Positions 51,699 through 59,820 of a stretch of DNA of 64,000 nt are shown one piece after another; position 1 is the first letter of the stretch; each line of letters opens with the position of its first letter. This DNA is from Alloalcanivorax xiamenensis. GTDB lineage: Bacteria > Pseudomonadota > Gammaproteobacteria > Pseudomonadales > Alcanivoracaceae. The notes below the pieces were generated by a model. That model was not told the origin of the DNA. It ran no database searches and saw nothing but the letters and a program-made list of their open reading frames with translations. The translations under genes and the position numbers were made by a program. Location of the stretch: positions 186,001 through 250,000 of the forward strand of contig NZ_AQPF01000001.1 in NCBI RefSeq assembly GCF_009846745.1. Reading direction: 5' to 3'.

Positions 51699-51722
51699 CA
51701 CATACCCCATATGGGGTATGTG
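51699..51722. promoter_or_regulatory. Perfect 24-bp palindrome upstream of the lipoprotein operon
   Basis: CACATACCCCAT followed immediately by its exact reverse complement. There is no loop, so it is more likely a protein-binding site than an RNA hairpin. It is 161 bases before the LpoB-like start and 61 bases after the ABC ATPase stop. ATACCCC-GGGGTAT halves recall operators of CsoR/CstR-type regulators, but no such gene is in the window. Confidence 0.7.
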
Positions 51723-51883
51723 CGGCCGCTCTAAACTGTCTAGTCTTGCCCGGTAGCCGGAGGGAGCCCGCGGGGGTCCTTGGGGAGCCGGCTTTTCCAA
51801 AGCGTTCTGAAGTACGTCGCGCCGCGTTGCTTTATCCCCGCAGGCGATTGTCGGCCCGACCGTGTATACGGAGGCGGACAATA

Positions 51884-52513
51884 ATGATCCGGAAGAGTTT
51901 GGTTGCCGCGGCGGTACTGGCCGGAATTCAAGGCTGTGCTCCAGTACAAGTGGATAATGTGGCCGGACAGGCCACCGTATATGAAGACCCAACCACATCC
52001 GGACGGGTACAGGGTGTGGGTATCGAATCACAGGACGTGGTGGCCATGACCGACCAGATGATGCGTGACATGCTCGCCAACCGCATTCTTGCGGCCCGCG
52101 ACGTGCCGCCACGGATCATCATCGACAACGAGTATATGCGCAACGAAAGCTCGTCGATCATCAATACCAATCTTCTCACTGACCGCCTGCGCGTGGAATT
52201 GAACCGGGCCGCCAATGGCCGGTTGATCTTTGTCGGACGTCACTATGCCGACATGGTGGAGAAGGAACGGGCGCTGAAGCGGGATGGTGCCGTGGATGGA
52301 GGAACCATCCGCAAGACCCAGGCCACCGCGGGTGCGGATTACCGCCTTGGCGGGCGGGTCGCTTCCCTGGACGCAATGGATCGCAATACCCAGACCCGCT
52401 CCCGTTACCATCAGGTTACCTTCGAAATGGTGGACCTGGAGCTGGGCACCATCGTTTGGAGTGGCTCTTACGAAATGCGCAAAGCGGCTCAGGACAATGT
52501 GCTCTATCGCTAA
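51884..52513 (+). CDS. LpoB-like penicillin-binding-protein activator lipoprotein
   Basis: 209-residue protein of the LpoB family; E. coli LpoB is an outer-membrane lipoprotein that activates the peptidoglycan synthase PBP1b. The signal peptide ends AGIQGC (Cys18), with Gln at -2 making a less usual lipobox. The conserved core includes DQMMRDMLANRIL, RIIIDNEYMRNESSSIINTNLLTDRLRVEL, TAGADYRLGGRVASL and LELGTIVWSGSYEMRKAA. GGAGG is nine bases upstream. The next gene starts inside its 3' end. Because E. coli places lpoB beside ycfL, the YcfL-like gene downstream supports the call. Confidence 0.82.
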   Translation: MIRKSLVAAAVLAGIQGCAPVQVDNVAGQATVYEDPTTSGRVQGVGIESQDVVAMTDQMMRDMLANRILAARDVPPRIIIDNEYMRNESSSIINTNLLTDRLRVELNRAANGRLIFVGRHYADMVEKERALKRDGAVDGGTIRKTQATAGADYRLGGRVASLDAMDRNTQTRSRYHQVTFEMVDLELGTIVWSGSYEMRKAAQDNVLYR

Positions 52514-53726
52514 ACTGATGGCCGCCGGTGTGGCCGTTATGGCTCTCGCGGGCTGCGCCACCGGCCCCACTCAGTATCAGCCGCGAACACTTTCAGTGGC
52601 TCAGCAGGAAGTAGTGGACCAAAAGCCTCCATCATTGCGACCGCTGTACCGCGCACTATTTGAAGAAGGCCGCCGCAATGAGGTTCTCAATTTGATGGAA
52701 ATCGGCGCGGCGGCATTTCATTTGCAGGAATATGATCTGGCCCGCGCCGCGTTCGACCAGGCCATTGTCAACATCGAAAGCGTATACGCGGACAACGATG
52801 CCGCACACCGGGCGCGCAGCCTTTGGTACGAGGAAGGAGAAAAGGAATTCAAGGGCGAGCCCTACGAGCGGAGCATGGTGTTCTACTACCGGGGTTTGCT
52901 GTTCCTGCGTGAGGGTGATTACGGCAATGCGAGGGCGGCTTTTATGAGTGGGCTATTGCAGGATGCCTTCGCCGAGGAAGAGCAGCACGCCACGGACTTT
53001 GCGTCCTTGATCTTCCTGGCGGGCTGGGCGGCGCGCCTGGATGGTAACGGCAGTTTGGCCAAACAGCACTTTGCCGAGTATCGGCGGCTCCGCCCGAATG
53101 GCCCCTTGCCGGATGACGACGACAACACCCTTGTCATTGCCGAAACCGGCAGTGCCCCGCGCAAGTTAGCTGACGGTGTTGGACACTATCAATTGGTCTA
53201 CCGCCGTGGCCGTGAGATACAGACACAGGGTGCTCGCCTTGAAACGGCCGCTGTATCACAGTCGCTTTTCCCGATCGAGGATGTTTTTTTTCAGGCATCA
53301 ACTCGGGGAGGGCGGACCGTGGACCGCATTATCGAAGGTAAGGTTCAGTTCAAGAAAAGTGCTGAGGCCACGGGTGATGCTCTGACCTCGGTCAGCGACA
53401 GCAGCGTGCTGGCCGGGCTCAGCACCAGTGCCGGCGGTGCGGTGGCGGCTGGCTTTCACACCATCACCGCCATCGGCGTGGCGGCGCAAGGATTGTCCGC
53501 TCGTTCGCGTACTCGGGCGGACACACGCTATTGGCGTCGGCTTCCCGATCAAATTCATCTGACCACCGTGCTAAGTGATCCTGTCAGCAACGGGTCGCGG
53601 ATGGTGTTCCTGGATGCCGATGGTGCGCTGATGGTGGATAGAGTCGCCACCATAGCCGTCCATTACGACGGCAAAGGCAATGGCTTTGCCTTCGTCCGAT
53701 CTACACCAGAAGGGGTCTCACCATGA
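52497..53726 (+). CDS. COG3014-like lipoprotein with helical repeats
   Basis: 409-residue predicted lipoprotein with a good lipobox ALAGC (Cys20). Residues about 60-190 are helical and TPR-like: AAFHLQEYDLARAAFDQAI and FYYRGLLFLREGDYGNARAAF repeat the pattern. The C-terminal half has a possible membrane-proximal AAGFHTITAIGVAAQGL segment and a beta-rich end. It starts at ATG 52497, overlapping the LpoB-like gene by 17 bases; an ATG 21 bases later would leave a signal peptide without positive charge. It resembles the COG3014 family that co-occurs with LpoB and YcfL proteins, function unknown. Confidence 0.75.
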   Translation: MCSIAKLMAAGVAVMALAGCATGPTQYQPRTLSVAQQEVVDQKPPSLRPLYRALFEEGRRNEVLNLMEIGAAAFHLQEYDLARAAFDQAIVNIESVYADNDAAHRARSLWYEEGEKEFKGEPYERSMVFYYRGLLFLREGDYGNARAAFMSGLLQDAFAEEEQHATDFASLIFLAGWAARLDGNGSLAKQHFAEYRRLRPNGPLPDDDDNTLVIAETGSAPRKLADGVGHYQLVYRRGREIQTQGARLETAAVSQSLFPIEDVFFQASTRGGRTVDRIIEGKVQFKKSAEATGDALTSVSDSSVLAGLSTSAGGAVAAGFHTITAIGVAAQGLSARSRTRADTRYWRRLPDQIHLTTVLSDPVSNGSRMVFLDADGALMVDRVATIAVHYDGKGNGFAFVRSTPEGVSP

Positions 53727-54181
53727 TGCGAACCAGATTGATGAATGCGGTTTGGGCGATGGGCTTGCTGTCTTTAATGGGCGGCTGTCAAAGCCCGGGG
53801 ATGAGTAAAAAGGAGCTGAGCCAGCGCCTTGAAGAGCCCGGTTTCAATACCGTCGTCTTCGCCGACTACGACCTGAACCGGAACTTCAGCGAAGGGCTGT
53901 TCGGCCCGGATAAAGTGTTGCGCCTTTCCAGCGCGGGGCATGGCATTGGACACACGGATACAGGGACCTCTGAAGTCTGGCTGGAGCTGCGCAATCATAC
54001 CGATCACAACTATGTAGTGGAGGCGAGAACCCGGTTTTTTTCCCAACAAGGCATACCGGTGGATGCCAAACCCGTATGGCAACGTTTGCCGGTACCAGCT
54101 AATTCCAGCGCGGTGTACCGGGAAAAATCCGTGGGCACGGAACGGCTGCAATATCGTATTGAAGTGAGGCAGGCACGATGA
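53723..54181 (+). CDS. YcfL-like lipoprotein (DUF1425)
   Basis: 152-residue predicted lipoprotein with lipobox LMGGC (Cys22). The body is a single beta-rich domain with VWLELRNHTDHNYVVEARTRFFSQQGIPVD and WQRLPVPANSSAVYREKS, the pattern of YcfL/DUF1425 proteins. It overlaps the previous gene by four bases (ATGA) and the next one by four, so the three are coupled. Function is unknown; in E. coli ycfL is next to lpoB. Confidence 0.78.
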   Translation: MMRTRLMNAVWAMGLLSLMGGCQSPGMSKKELSQRLEEPGFNTVVFADYDLNRNFSEGLFGPDKVLRLSSAGHGIGHTDTGTSEVWLELRNHTDHNYVVEARTRFFSQQGIPVDAKPVWQRLPVPANSSAVYREKSVGTERLQYRIEVRQAR

Positions 54182-54996
54182 GCTGCGTTCAGGCTACGGT
54201 CTTGATGTTGGCGTTGGCGGGTATTGGCGCCGCGCTAGCACAGGATCATTCCGCCGCGCCGATGATGGCCCCGGCCAGATCCCCGCTGACGGAGCAGGGG
54301 TGGAGTGACTTAAGTACGCGGTCGGGTCGCATCAGTGATGCTGACTCTATTGTTGATCAATTCCGCGAGCGGTTTCCCGATCGCCCTCGTATCGCTGTGC
54401 TTTGGCACCAGGCGCTGTCCGACCGCGTCAGCGACTGGTATGGCTACCATCGGACCACGTTGGCCATGAGCGGAAAGTCTTCACAAAGCGACGGAAAAAA
54501 AAGGACGCAACAACAGGGAAATGTTGCCGCGGGTGTGCAATCGGAAACCCGTGGCGTGCCGGGTGAACGGCAAAAGGAAACCTCTTTCGCCTTACGGGAT
54601 GGCCTGATCGGAACGTTCCAGTCGGCGGGGGCAAGCATGGTGGATGAGGGACTGGCGCGGCGTCTATCCGATAATGCCTTGGAGGATGGCACCTTCTCGC
54701 GCTTGTCTCCGGACCAGTTGCGCCTGCAGATGCGCGCACTGGCGGAATACGCCGACTATGTCCTGGAGTTAACCGCCGGCGATGGCAGTGATCCGGGGTA
54801 TCGGGTGAGGGTCCTGTCCACGGAAAACGCCACGGTAGTGACAACGTTTTCAACCACGGCGGAACCTCCAGAGAGCGAGAAGGAATCGCATTGGGTGGTG
54901 ACGTCCAGTGGCTACCAGAAACGTGATATGCCGGTATCACTGAGCCAGATAGGCCGAGAGTTAGCGTTGCTGACCATGGAAAGAATGCGGCCTTGA
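54178..54996 (+). CDS. Exported protein of unknown function in lipoprotein operon
   Basis: 272-residue protein with a cleavable signal peptide (ALAGIGAALAQD, cleavage near residue 21) and no lipobox, so it is probably periplasmic. RIAVLWHQALSDRVSDWYGY after residue 70 recalls the first strand of CsgG/LpoB-fold proteins, followed by a low-complexity polar stretch (SSQSDGKKRTQQQG) and a region with YADYVLELTAGD. I do not recognise the family with certainty. It starts at the YcfL-like stop (ATGA overlap). It could be a divergent CsgG/LpoB-fold partner of the first gene. Confidence 0.65.
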   Translation: MSCVQATVLMLALAGIGAALAQDHSAAPMMAPARSPLTEQGWSDLSTRSGRISDADSIVDQFRERFPDRPRIAVLWHQALSDRVSDWYGYHRTTLAMSGKSSQSDGKKRTQQQGNVAAGVQSETRGVPGERQKETSFALRDGLIGTFQSAGASMVDEGLARRLSDNALEDGTFSRLSPDQLRLQMRALAEYADYVLELTAGDGSDPGYRVRVLSTENATVVTTFSTTAEPPESEKESHWVVTSSGYQKRDMPVSLSQIGRELALLTMERMRP

Positions 54997-55034
54997 AAAA
55001 CGATTACGACAACATTTCCTGAAAGGGCGTTATC

Positions 55035-55922
55035 ATGAGAATGAAAGCCATCCTGCACGTATTGGGGTTCGTGCTTCTGGTTCAATTGACGGGCTGTGCA
55101 TCATCACTGTCGCCAGCCGGCTCTGGTGCCATTGGCGCGGGGCTGGTGAAGCACAGAGGCTACCCGATGGTGGTTCGGATCAACCCTGGTTCGGTGGCGG
55201 AACAAAGTGGACAAATCCTGCTGGGAGATCTGATTCTGGCGGCGGCACCCACACCGGAATCTCAATGGGTCATATTGAAAGGCTACGGTCTTAACCAGGC
55301 AATCCATGTGATTCGTGGCGAACCCTATACTCGGGTAAAACTGAAACTGATGAACAATCAGGACTCACAAGAGCGCGAAGTGGTCCTGATACGAGGGCCG
55401 GAAGGCCGTGCTTCCGAGTTGACCTATCTTGAAGGGCAAAAGGGGTTGGATACACAAGGTGAGACGGCGGCCCCGGTTAATATCGCCGACCTGGTGATTT
55501 CGGATAACTCCGGGCCGTACCTCAGCCCTTATACCTCCGACGGTGTCACTGCAGAATGGGTGAATAAGGCGATCAACACCAAAATGGGGGAGGCCACGGG
55601 GTCCGCTGTTGGCGCCGCTGCCGGGGCTTACGCAGGGCGAAAGCTGATGGAGAATGTACCTGGGGGCGGTTTTTTTGGCAGCTTTCTGGGCGGCATGGCA
55701 GGGTCGAAAAGCGGTAAGGCGGTTGGCCGTGACGCGGCGATCAAGGCATCCGGGGGGTGGGAGTACATCCGTGCCACATCGGATCAGTCGTTCCACTCGG
55801 TCGGTGACATGGCGCGGTGGCTGGTGAATACACATGGCGGTAGTGCCAACTTCAAGGACGTGATTGACGCCGCTTCGCATGTCTATCCGGATCTGCAACC
55901 CGCGTTGGCAAGACAGCGATAA
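55035..55922 (+). CDS. PDZ-domain and glycine-zipper lipoprotein
   Basis: 295-residue predicted lipoprotein with lipobox QLTGC (Cys21). Residues about 45-115 form a PDZ-like domain (VVRINPGSVAEQSGQILLGDLILA). Residues about 185-235 hold small-residue repeats, GSAVGAAAGAYAGRKLM and GFFGSFLGGMAGSKSGKAVGRDAA, typical of glycine-zipper membrane-inserting segments. It is last in the operon, 38 bases after the previous gene. No protease domain is present, so it may be a scaffold or substrate-recognition factor in the outer envelope. I know of no characterised close relative. Confidence 0.7.
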   Translation: MRMKAILHVLGFVLLVQLTGCASSLSPAGSGAIGAGLVKHRGYPMVVRINPGSVAEQSGQILLGDLILAAAPTPESQWVILKGYGLNQAIHVIRGEPYTRVKLKLMNNQDSQEREVVLIRGPEGRASELTYLEGQKGLDTQGETAAPVNIADLVISDNSGPYLSPYTSDGVTAEWVNKAINTKMGEATGSAVGAAAGAYAGRKLMENVPGGGFFGSFLGGMAGSKSGKAVGRDAAIKASGGWEYIRATSDQSFHSVGDMARWLVNTHGGSANFKDVIDAASHVYPDLQPALARQR

Positions 55923-55983
55923 TTGTTCTTAACTTGCATTCCGGTTGGGAGTGTGCCGGCTCGAATGTACCAGCTCTCTCTTT

Positions 55984-56020
55984 AAAAAAACCGCCGACGC
56001 ACGTCGCATCACGTCGGCGG
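55984..56020 (-). terminator. Rho-independent terminator of the aldehyde dehydrogenase gene
   Basis: On the minus strand CCGCCGACG (from plus 56020-56012) pairs with CGTCGGCGG (55999-55991) around a 12-base loop and runs into seven T residues (55990-55984). It lies 40 bases past the dehydrogenase stop. Confidence 0.88.
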
Positions 56021-56060
56021 AAAGGCACCAGACCATCAATCCGTTGGAGCCGGCGGTTAT

Positions 56061-57575
56061 CTAAACCGCCATGAAAACAGATTTGGTTTCCAGGTACGCA
56101 TCCAGGGACTGCCGGCCCATGTCACGACCGAAGCCGGACAGCTTATAGCCACCGAACGGTACCGCGACGTCCAGCATGTTGTGGCAGTTGACCCACACCG
56201 TTCCCGCTTTGATTTTCGGTACCAGACGATGCACTCGCGACAGATCGTTGGACCAGATACTGGCGCCAAGCCCGTAGGGGGTATCGTTGGCGCGGCGGGC
56301 CACATCGTCCAGATCCTCATACGGTAGCGCCACCACCACCGGACCAAAAATCTCCTCCCGCACGATACGCAGATCGTCATCGGTACTGGCGAATACCGTG
56401 GGCTCGACAAAGTAACCGCTGCGACTGGCGCGCGCGCCGCCGGTCACCAGTTCCGCGCCCTGTTCACGACCCAGGTCGATATAACCGCACACCCGGTCCA
56501 GTTGTTCACGGGAGACCAGAGGTCCGAGATGGGTTTGCGGATCCAGCCCTGGCCCCATGGGCAGCGCCTTGGCCAGGTCCGCGAGTTCCGCCACCACGTT
56601 GTCGTACAGCTTTTTGTGTACGTAAAGGCGTGACCCGGCACAGCACACCTGACCGTGGTTGAAGAAAATCGCCTGGGCGGCGCCCTGGGCGGCCAGGGCC
56701 GGATCACAGTCGTCGAGTACGATCATCGGTGATTTACCACCAAGCTCCAGGGTGACCCGGGTCATGTTGTCCATGGCGGCGCGGCCGATCAGCTTGCCCA
56801 CTTCGGTGGAACCAGTGAAACTCACCTTGCTGACCCCGGGATGAGCCACCAACGGAGCGCCGGCATCCGGACCGTCTCCGGTGATGATGTTCACCACACC
56901 ATCGGGGAAACCGGCCTCCTGCAGTAGCGTGCCGAGATAAAGTGCGGTGAGCGGCGTCTGCTCGGCGGGTTTGAGAACCACGGTACAACCGGCCGCCAAT
57001 GCCGGCGCTAACTTCCAGGTGGCGACCAGCAGCGGGAAATTCCAGGGTACCACCGCCGCCACCACGCCGACCGGTTCACGGCGGGTATAGGCGAAAAATT
57101 CGCTTTCCGGTGGAGCGAACGGTACCGAAACGTCCAGCGACGCGCCTTCGATCTTGGTGGCCCAGCCGGCCATGTAGCGGAAAAATTCAATACACAGAGT
57201 GATGTCCACTGCTTGCGCGATTTGCGCGGACTTGCCGTTGTCGATGGACTCGATCTCGGCCAGCACCTTGGCGTCGCGTTCGATCAAATCCGCCAGTTTG
57301 AGCATCAGGTTCTGGCGTTCGGAGGGGCGCATTCTTCCCCACGGGCCGTTTTCAAGGGCTTGCCCGGCGGCGCGTACCGCGCGATCCACATCGGTTTGCC
57401 CGGCGGCCGGAACGGTGCCGAGTACGGTTTCATCCGCCGGGTTGATCACCTCCAGACGTTGCCCTTCGACGGCTTCCACCCACTGGTCACCGATCAGCAT
57501 GCGATGGTGGGTGGCTTCCAGAAAGGTCCGGGTGCGACTCTCAATGGTGTGACCGAATTCCGTCATCATATTCAT
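56061..57575 (-). CDS. NAD(P)+-dependent aldehyde dehydrogenase
   Basis: 504-residue cytoplasmic enzyme oxidising aldehydes to acids. The cofactor region WNFPLLVATWKLAPALAAGCTVVLKP, the general-base glutamate in LELGGKSP, and the catalytic cysteine in FNHGQVCCAGSR are all present; the end is FGRDMGRQSLDAYLETKSV. GGGGAG is eight bases before the first of several ATG codons. It lies 73 bases after the PQQ-alcohol dehydrogenase gene in the same direction, so it probably takes the aldehyde that enzyme makes. It is closed by a strong terminator. Confidence 0.94.
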   Translation of the reverse strand: MNMMTEFGHTIESRTRTFLEATHHRMLIGDQWVEAVEGQRLEVINPADETVLGTVPAAGQTDVDRAVRAAGQALENGPWGRMRPSERQNLMLKLADLIERDAKVLAEIESIDNGKSAQIAQAVDITLCIEFFRYMAGWATKIEGASLDVSVPFAPPESEFFAYTRREPVGVVAAVVPWNFPLLVATWKLAPALAAGCTVVLKPAEQTPLTALYLGTLLQEAGFPDGVVNIITGDGPDAGAPLVAHPGVSKVSFTGSTEVGKLIGRAAMDNMTRVTLELGGKSPMIVLDDCDPALAAQGAAQAIFFNHGQVCCAGSRLYVHKKLYDNVVAELADLAKALPMGPGLDPQTHLGPLVSREQLDRVCGYIDLGREQGAELVTGGARASRSGYFVEPTVFASTDDDLRIVREEIFGPVVVALPYEDLDDVARRANDTPYGLGASIWSNDLSRVHRLVPKIKAGTVWVNCHNMLDVAVPFGGYKLSGFGRDMGRQSLDAYLETKSVFMAV

Positions 57576-57648
57576 GGCAAAAGCTCCCCGTGGCCCGGAT
57601 AAACCGGGCCGTGTTGCTGTGTGAGTGATTGAAAAAAGTGGTATCGAG

Positions 57649-59745
57649 TTATTTCTTGGGTCTTATCGCGTCGGCGGTTCCTTGAATGAACGCCTTGATC
57701 TTCTCCACGTCTTCCGCGCTGAGTTTGCCGGTGAAGTCCGGCATTCCCCGCGACACAAAGGGGCCGTTGAAGACGAACTTGTCGAGATTTTCAATAAAGC
57801 TCTTGTCCACATAACCCAGATTGGGAATGTTGCCACCCTTGTCGACACCGGGGACGCCATGGCAGAACACGCAGTTGCTGACGTAAAGGTAAGTGCCTTC
57901 TTCCACCAGGGCCGGGTCGTACTTGACGCCGGTAAGAAGATTGCCGAGCTGGTGTTTCGTGAACTCCGGCATCTCCGCTTTGCCATTCAATTTGAAGGTA
58001 TAAACGGTACCCGGTGTCGTCGTCTCCGAAGCGCGCTGAGTCTGGCCGAATACCCCGCCCCAGCCAGCGGCGATGGTGATGTACTGCTCGCCGTCCACCT
58101 GGTAGCTGATTGGCGCGGCAATTACGCCGGTACCCATGGGGGACTGCCACAGTACATCGCCGCTGCCGGCGTCGAACGCCATCAGCCTGGCGTCAGCGGT
58201 GCCCTGGAACACCAGGTTTCCGGCGGTGGACAGCGTACCGCCGTTCCAGGGCGCCACATGTTCATAACGCCAGCGCTCCTGCTGCTTGACCGGATCCCAG
58301 GCCAGCAGCCGGCCGAACGGTTTGCTGGAAGGTGTCTCGGCATTGATCAACATGCCGGTATTCCAGCCGATGCCGCTCATTGGTTGTCCCGGTTTGTTGC
58401 TGCCGTGCTCCTTCCAGTTTTTATCTTCCATCAGATTCAGCGGGATATTCTGCGCCGGAAAATAAGCCAGTCCGGTTTTCGGGCTGTAGGACATGGAATG
58501 CCAATTGTGTCCGCCGAAGGGGCCGGGGATAGCGTCAAAGGGTTTGTCCTCGGAGCGGGCTTCGGCGATCTCGATTGGCCGACCGTTCTTGTCATAGCCG
58601 GTGGCCCAGTTCACATCGACAAAGTTTTGCGCCGATATGAATTTGCCGTTGGTGCGATCCACGACAAAGAAGAAGCCGTTCTTCGGCGCATGCATGATCA
58701 CCTTGCGCAGCTTGCCGTCAATTTTAATGTCGGCCAGGATAAGATCCTGGGTTGAGGTGTAGTCCCAGTTGTCCCCTGGTGTTTCCTGGTAGTGCCAGAC
58801 GTAGTCACCGGTTTCCGGATTGATCGCCACGATGGAGGCCAGGTAAAGGTTGTCGCCGCCGGCGGGGCTGCGTTTGCGATGTACCCAGGGGTTTCCGTTA
58901 CCGGTACCGATGTACATCAGGTTCAATTCCGGGTCGAACACCATGGAATTCCATACCGTGCCGCCACCGCCAGACTCCCAATACTTACCCTTGGGGTCCC
59001 AGGTCTTCGCCGCTTTGGCCATGGCTTCGTTTTCATACGGCTTGGCCGGGTCACCGGGCACGGTGAACCAACGCCATTTTTGCTTACCCGTCTCGGCATC
59101 GTAGGCGGTGATGTAACCGCGAACACCGAACTCCGCGCCGCCGTTGCCGATGATCACATTGCCGCGAAAGACGCGCGGTGCCCCGGTAACGGTATAGGGC
59201 CGGGAGCGGTCAATGATGGTGTCTTTTTCCCAAAGCTTCTTGCCGCTGTTGGCGTCCAGTGCCACCAGTCGCCCGTCCAGTGAGCCGACGAAAACCTTGC
59301 CCTTGTAAACGGCGACGCCGCGGTTCACCACATCGCAGCAGGCCTGGTACGCTTTCTCGCGGGGCACTTCCGGATCATAGCTCCACAGACGTTTGCCAGT
59401 CTTGGCGTCAAGAGCGTGCACCACACTCCAGGAGGCGGTTACGTACATGGTGCCATCCACCACGATCGGCGTGGCTTCAATGCCGCGCGTGGAGTTCAGA
59501 TCGTAGGACCAGGCCAGGCCGAGCTCATCCACGTTCTTGCTGGTGATCTGCGTAAGTGGGCTGAAGCGGGTACCGGCGTAATCAAAACCATGGCTGGGCC
59601 AGTCCTTGCCACTGTCGCGGTTGGCGACTATGGAGGCCTCGTCCGGTCCGGCCTGGTCAGCCAGAACCGGCGTCGTGGCAAACAGGGACGACAGTAGTAA
59701 CAGGGAGGGTATGGACGCCCTCCGGGATGCAAGCATCAAATTCAT
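57649..59745 (-). CDS. PQQ-dependent quinohemoprotein alcohol dehydrogenase (type II)
   Basis: 698-residue periplasmic enzyme oxidising primary alcohols. The signal peptide ends TTPVLADQ (about residue 30). The eight-bladed PQQ propeller carries the adjacent Cys136-Cys137 disulfide (YQACCDVVNRG) that stacks on PQQ and the tryptophan-docking repeats (GDYVWHYQETPGDNWDYTSTQDL). A C-terminal cytochrome c domain has CVFCH at 625-629 and the likely axial Met668 in RGMPDF, making it a one-component quinohemoprotein. The start at 59745 has AGGAG upstream; an ATG 60 bases earlier is not needed. No PQQ biosynthesis genes lie in the window. Confidence 0.94.
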   Translation of the reverse strand: MNLMLASRRASIPSLLLLSSLFATTPVLADQAGPDEASIVANRDSGKDWPSHGFDYAGTRFSPLTQITSKNVDELGLAWSYDLNSTRGIEATPIVVDGTMYVTASWSVVHALDAKTGKRLWSYDPEVPREKAYQACCDVVNRGVAVYKGKVFVGSLDGRLVALDANSGKKLWEKDTIIDRSRPYTVTGAPRVFRGNVIIGNGGAEFGVRGYITAYDAETGKQKWRWFTVPGDPAKPYENEAMAKAAKTWDPKGKYWESGGGGTVWNSMVFDPELNLMYIGTGNGNPWVHRKRSPAGGDNLYLASIVAINPETGDYVWHYQETPGDNWDYTSTQDLILADIKIDGKLRKVIMHAPKNGFFFVVDRTNGKFISAQNFVDVNWATGYDKNGRPIEIAEARSEDKPFDAIPGPFGGHNWHSMSYSPKTGLAYFPAQNIPLNLMEDKNWKEHGSNKPGQPMSGIGWNTGMLINAETPSSKPFGRLLAWDPVKQQERWRYEHVAPWNGGTLSTAGNLVFQGTADARLMAFDAGSGDVLWQSPMGTGVIAAPISYQVDGEQYITIAAGWGGVFGQTQRASETTTPGTVYTFKLNGKAEMPEFTKHQLGNLLTGVKYDPALVEEGTYLYVSNCVFCHGVPGVDKGGNIPNLGYVDKSFIENLDKFVFNGPFVSRGMPDFTGKLSAEDVEKIKAFIQGTADAIRPKK

Positions 59746-59788
59746 TTTCAGGTGCTCCTTTTCGTTTTTATCACGCTGCCTGTGAACG

Positions 59789-59810
59789 CACCGGTGCCGG
59801 AGCACCGGTG
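59789..59810. promoter_or_regulatory. CACCGGTG double element between OMP and alcohol dehydrogenase genes
   Basis: Two copies of the self-complementary octamer CACCGGTG flank CCGGAG and can form an 8-bp stem with a 6-base loop. No T-run follows. It may reduce or process the transcript between the outer-membrane-protein and dehydrogenase genes, or bind a dimeric protein. Confidence 0.5.
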
Positions 59811-59820
59811 ACGCTACTGA

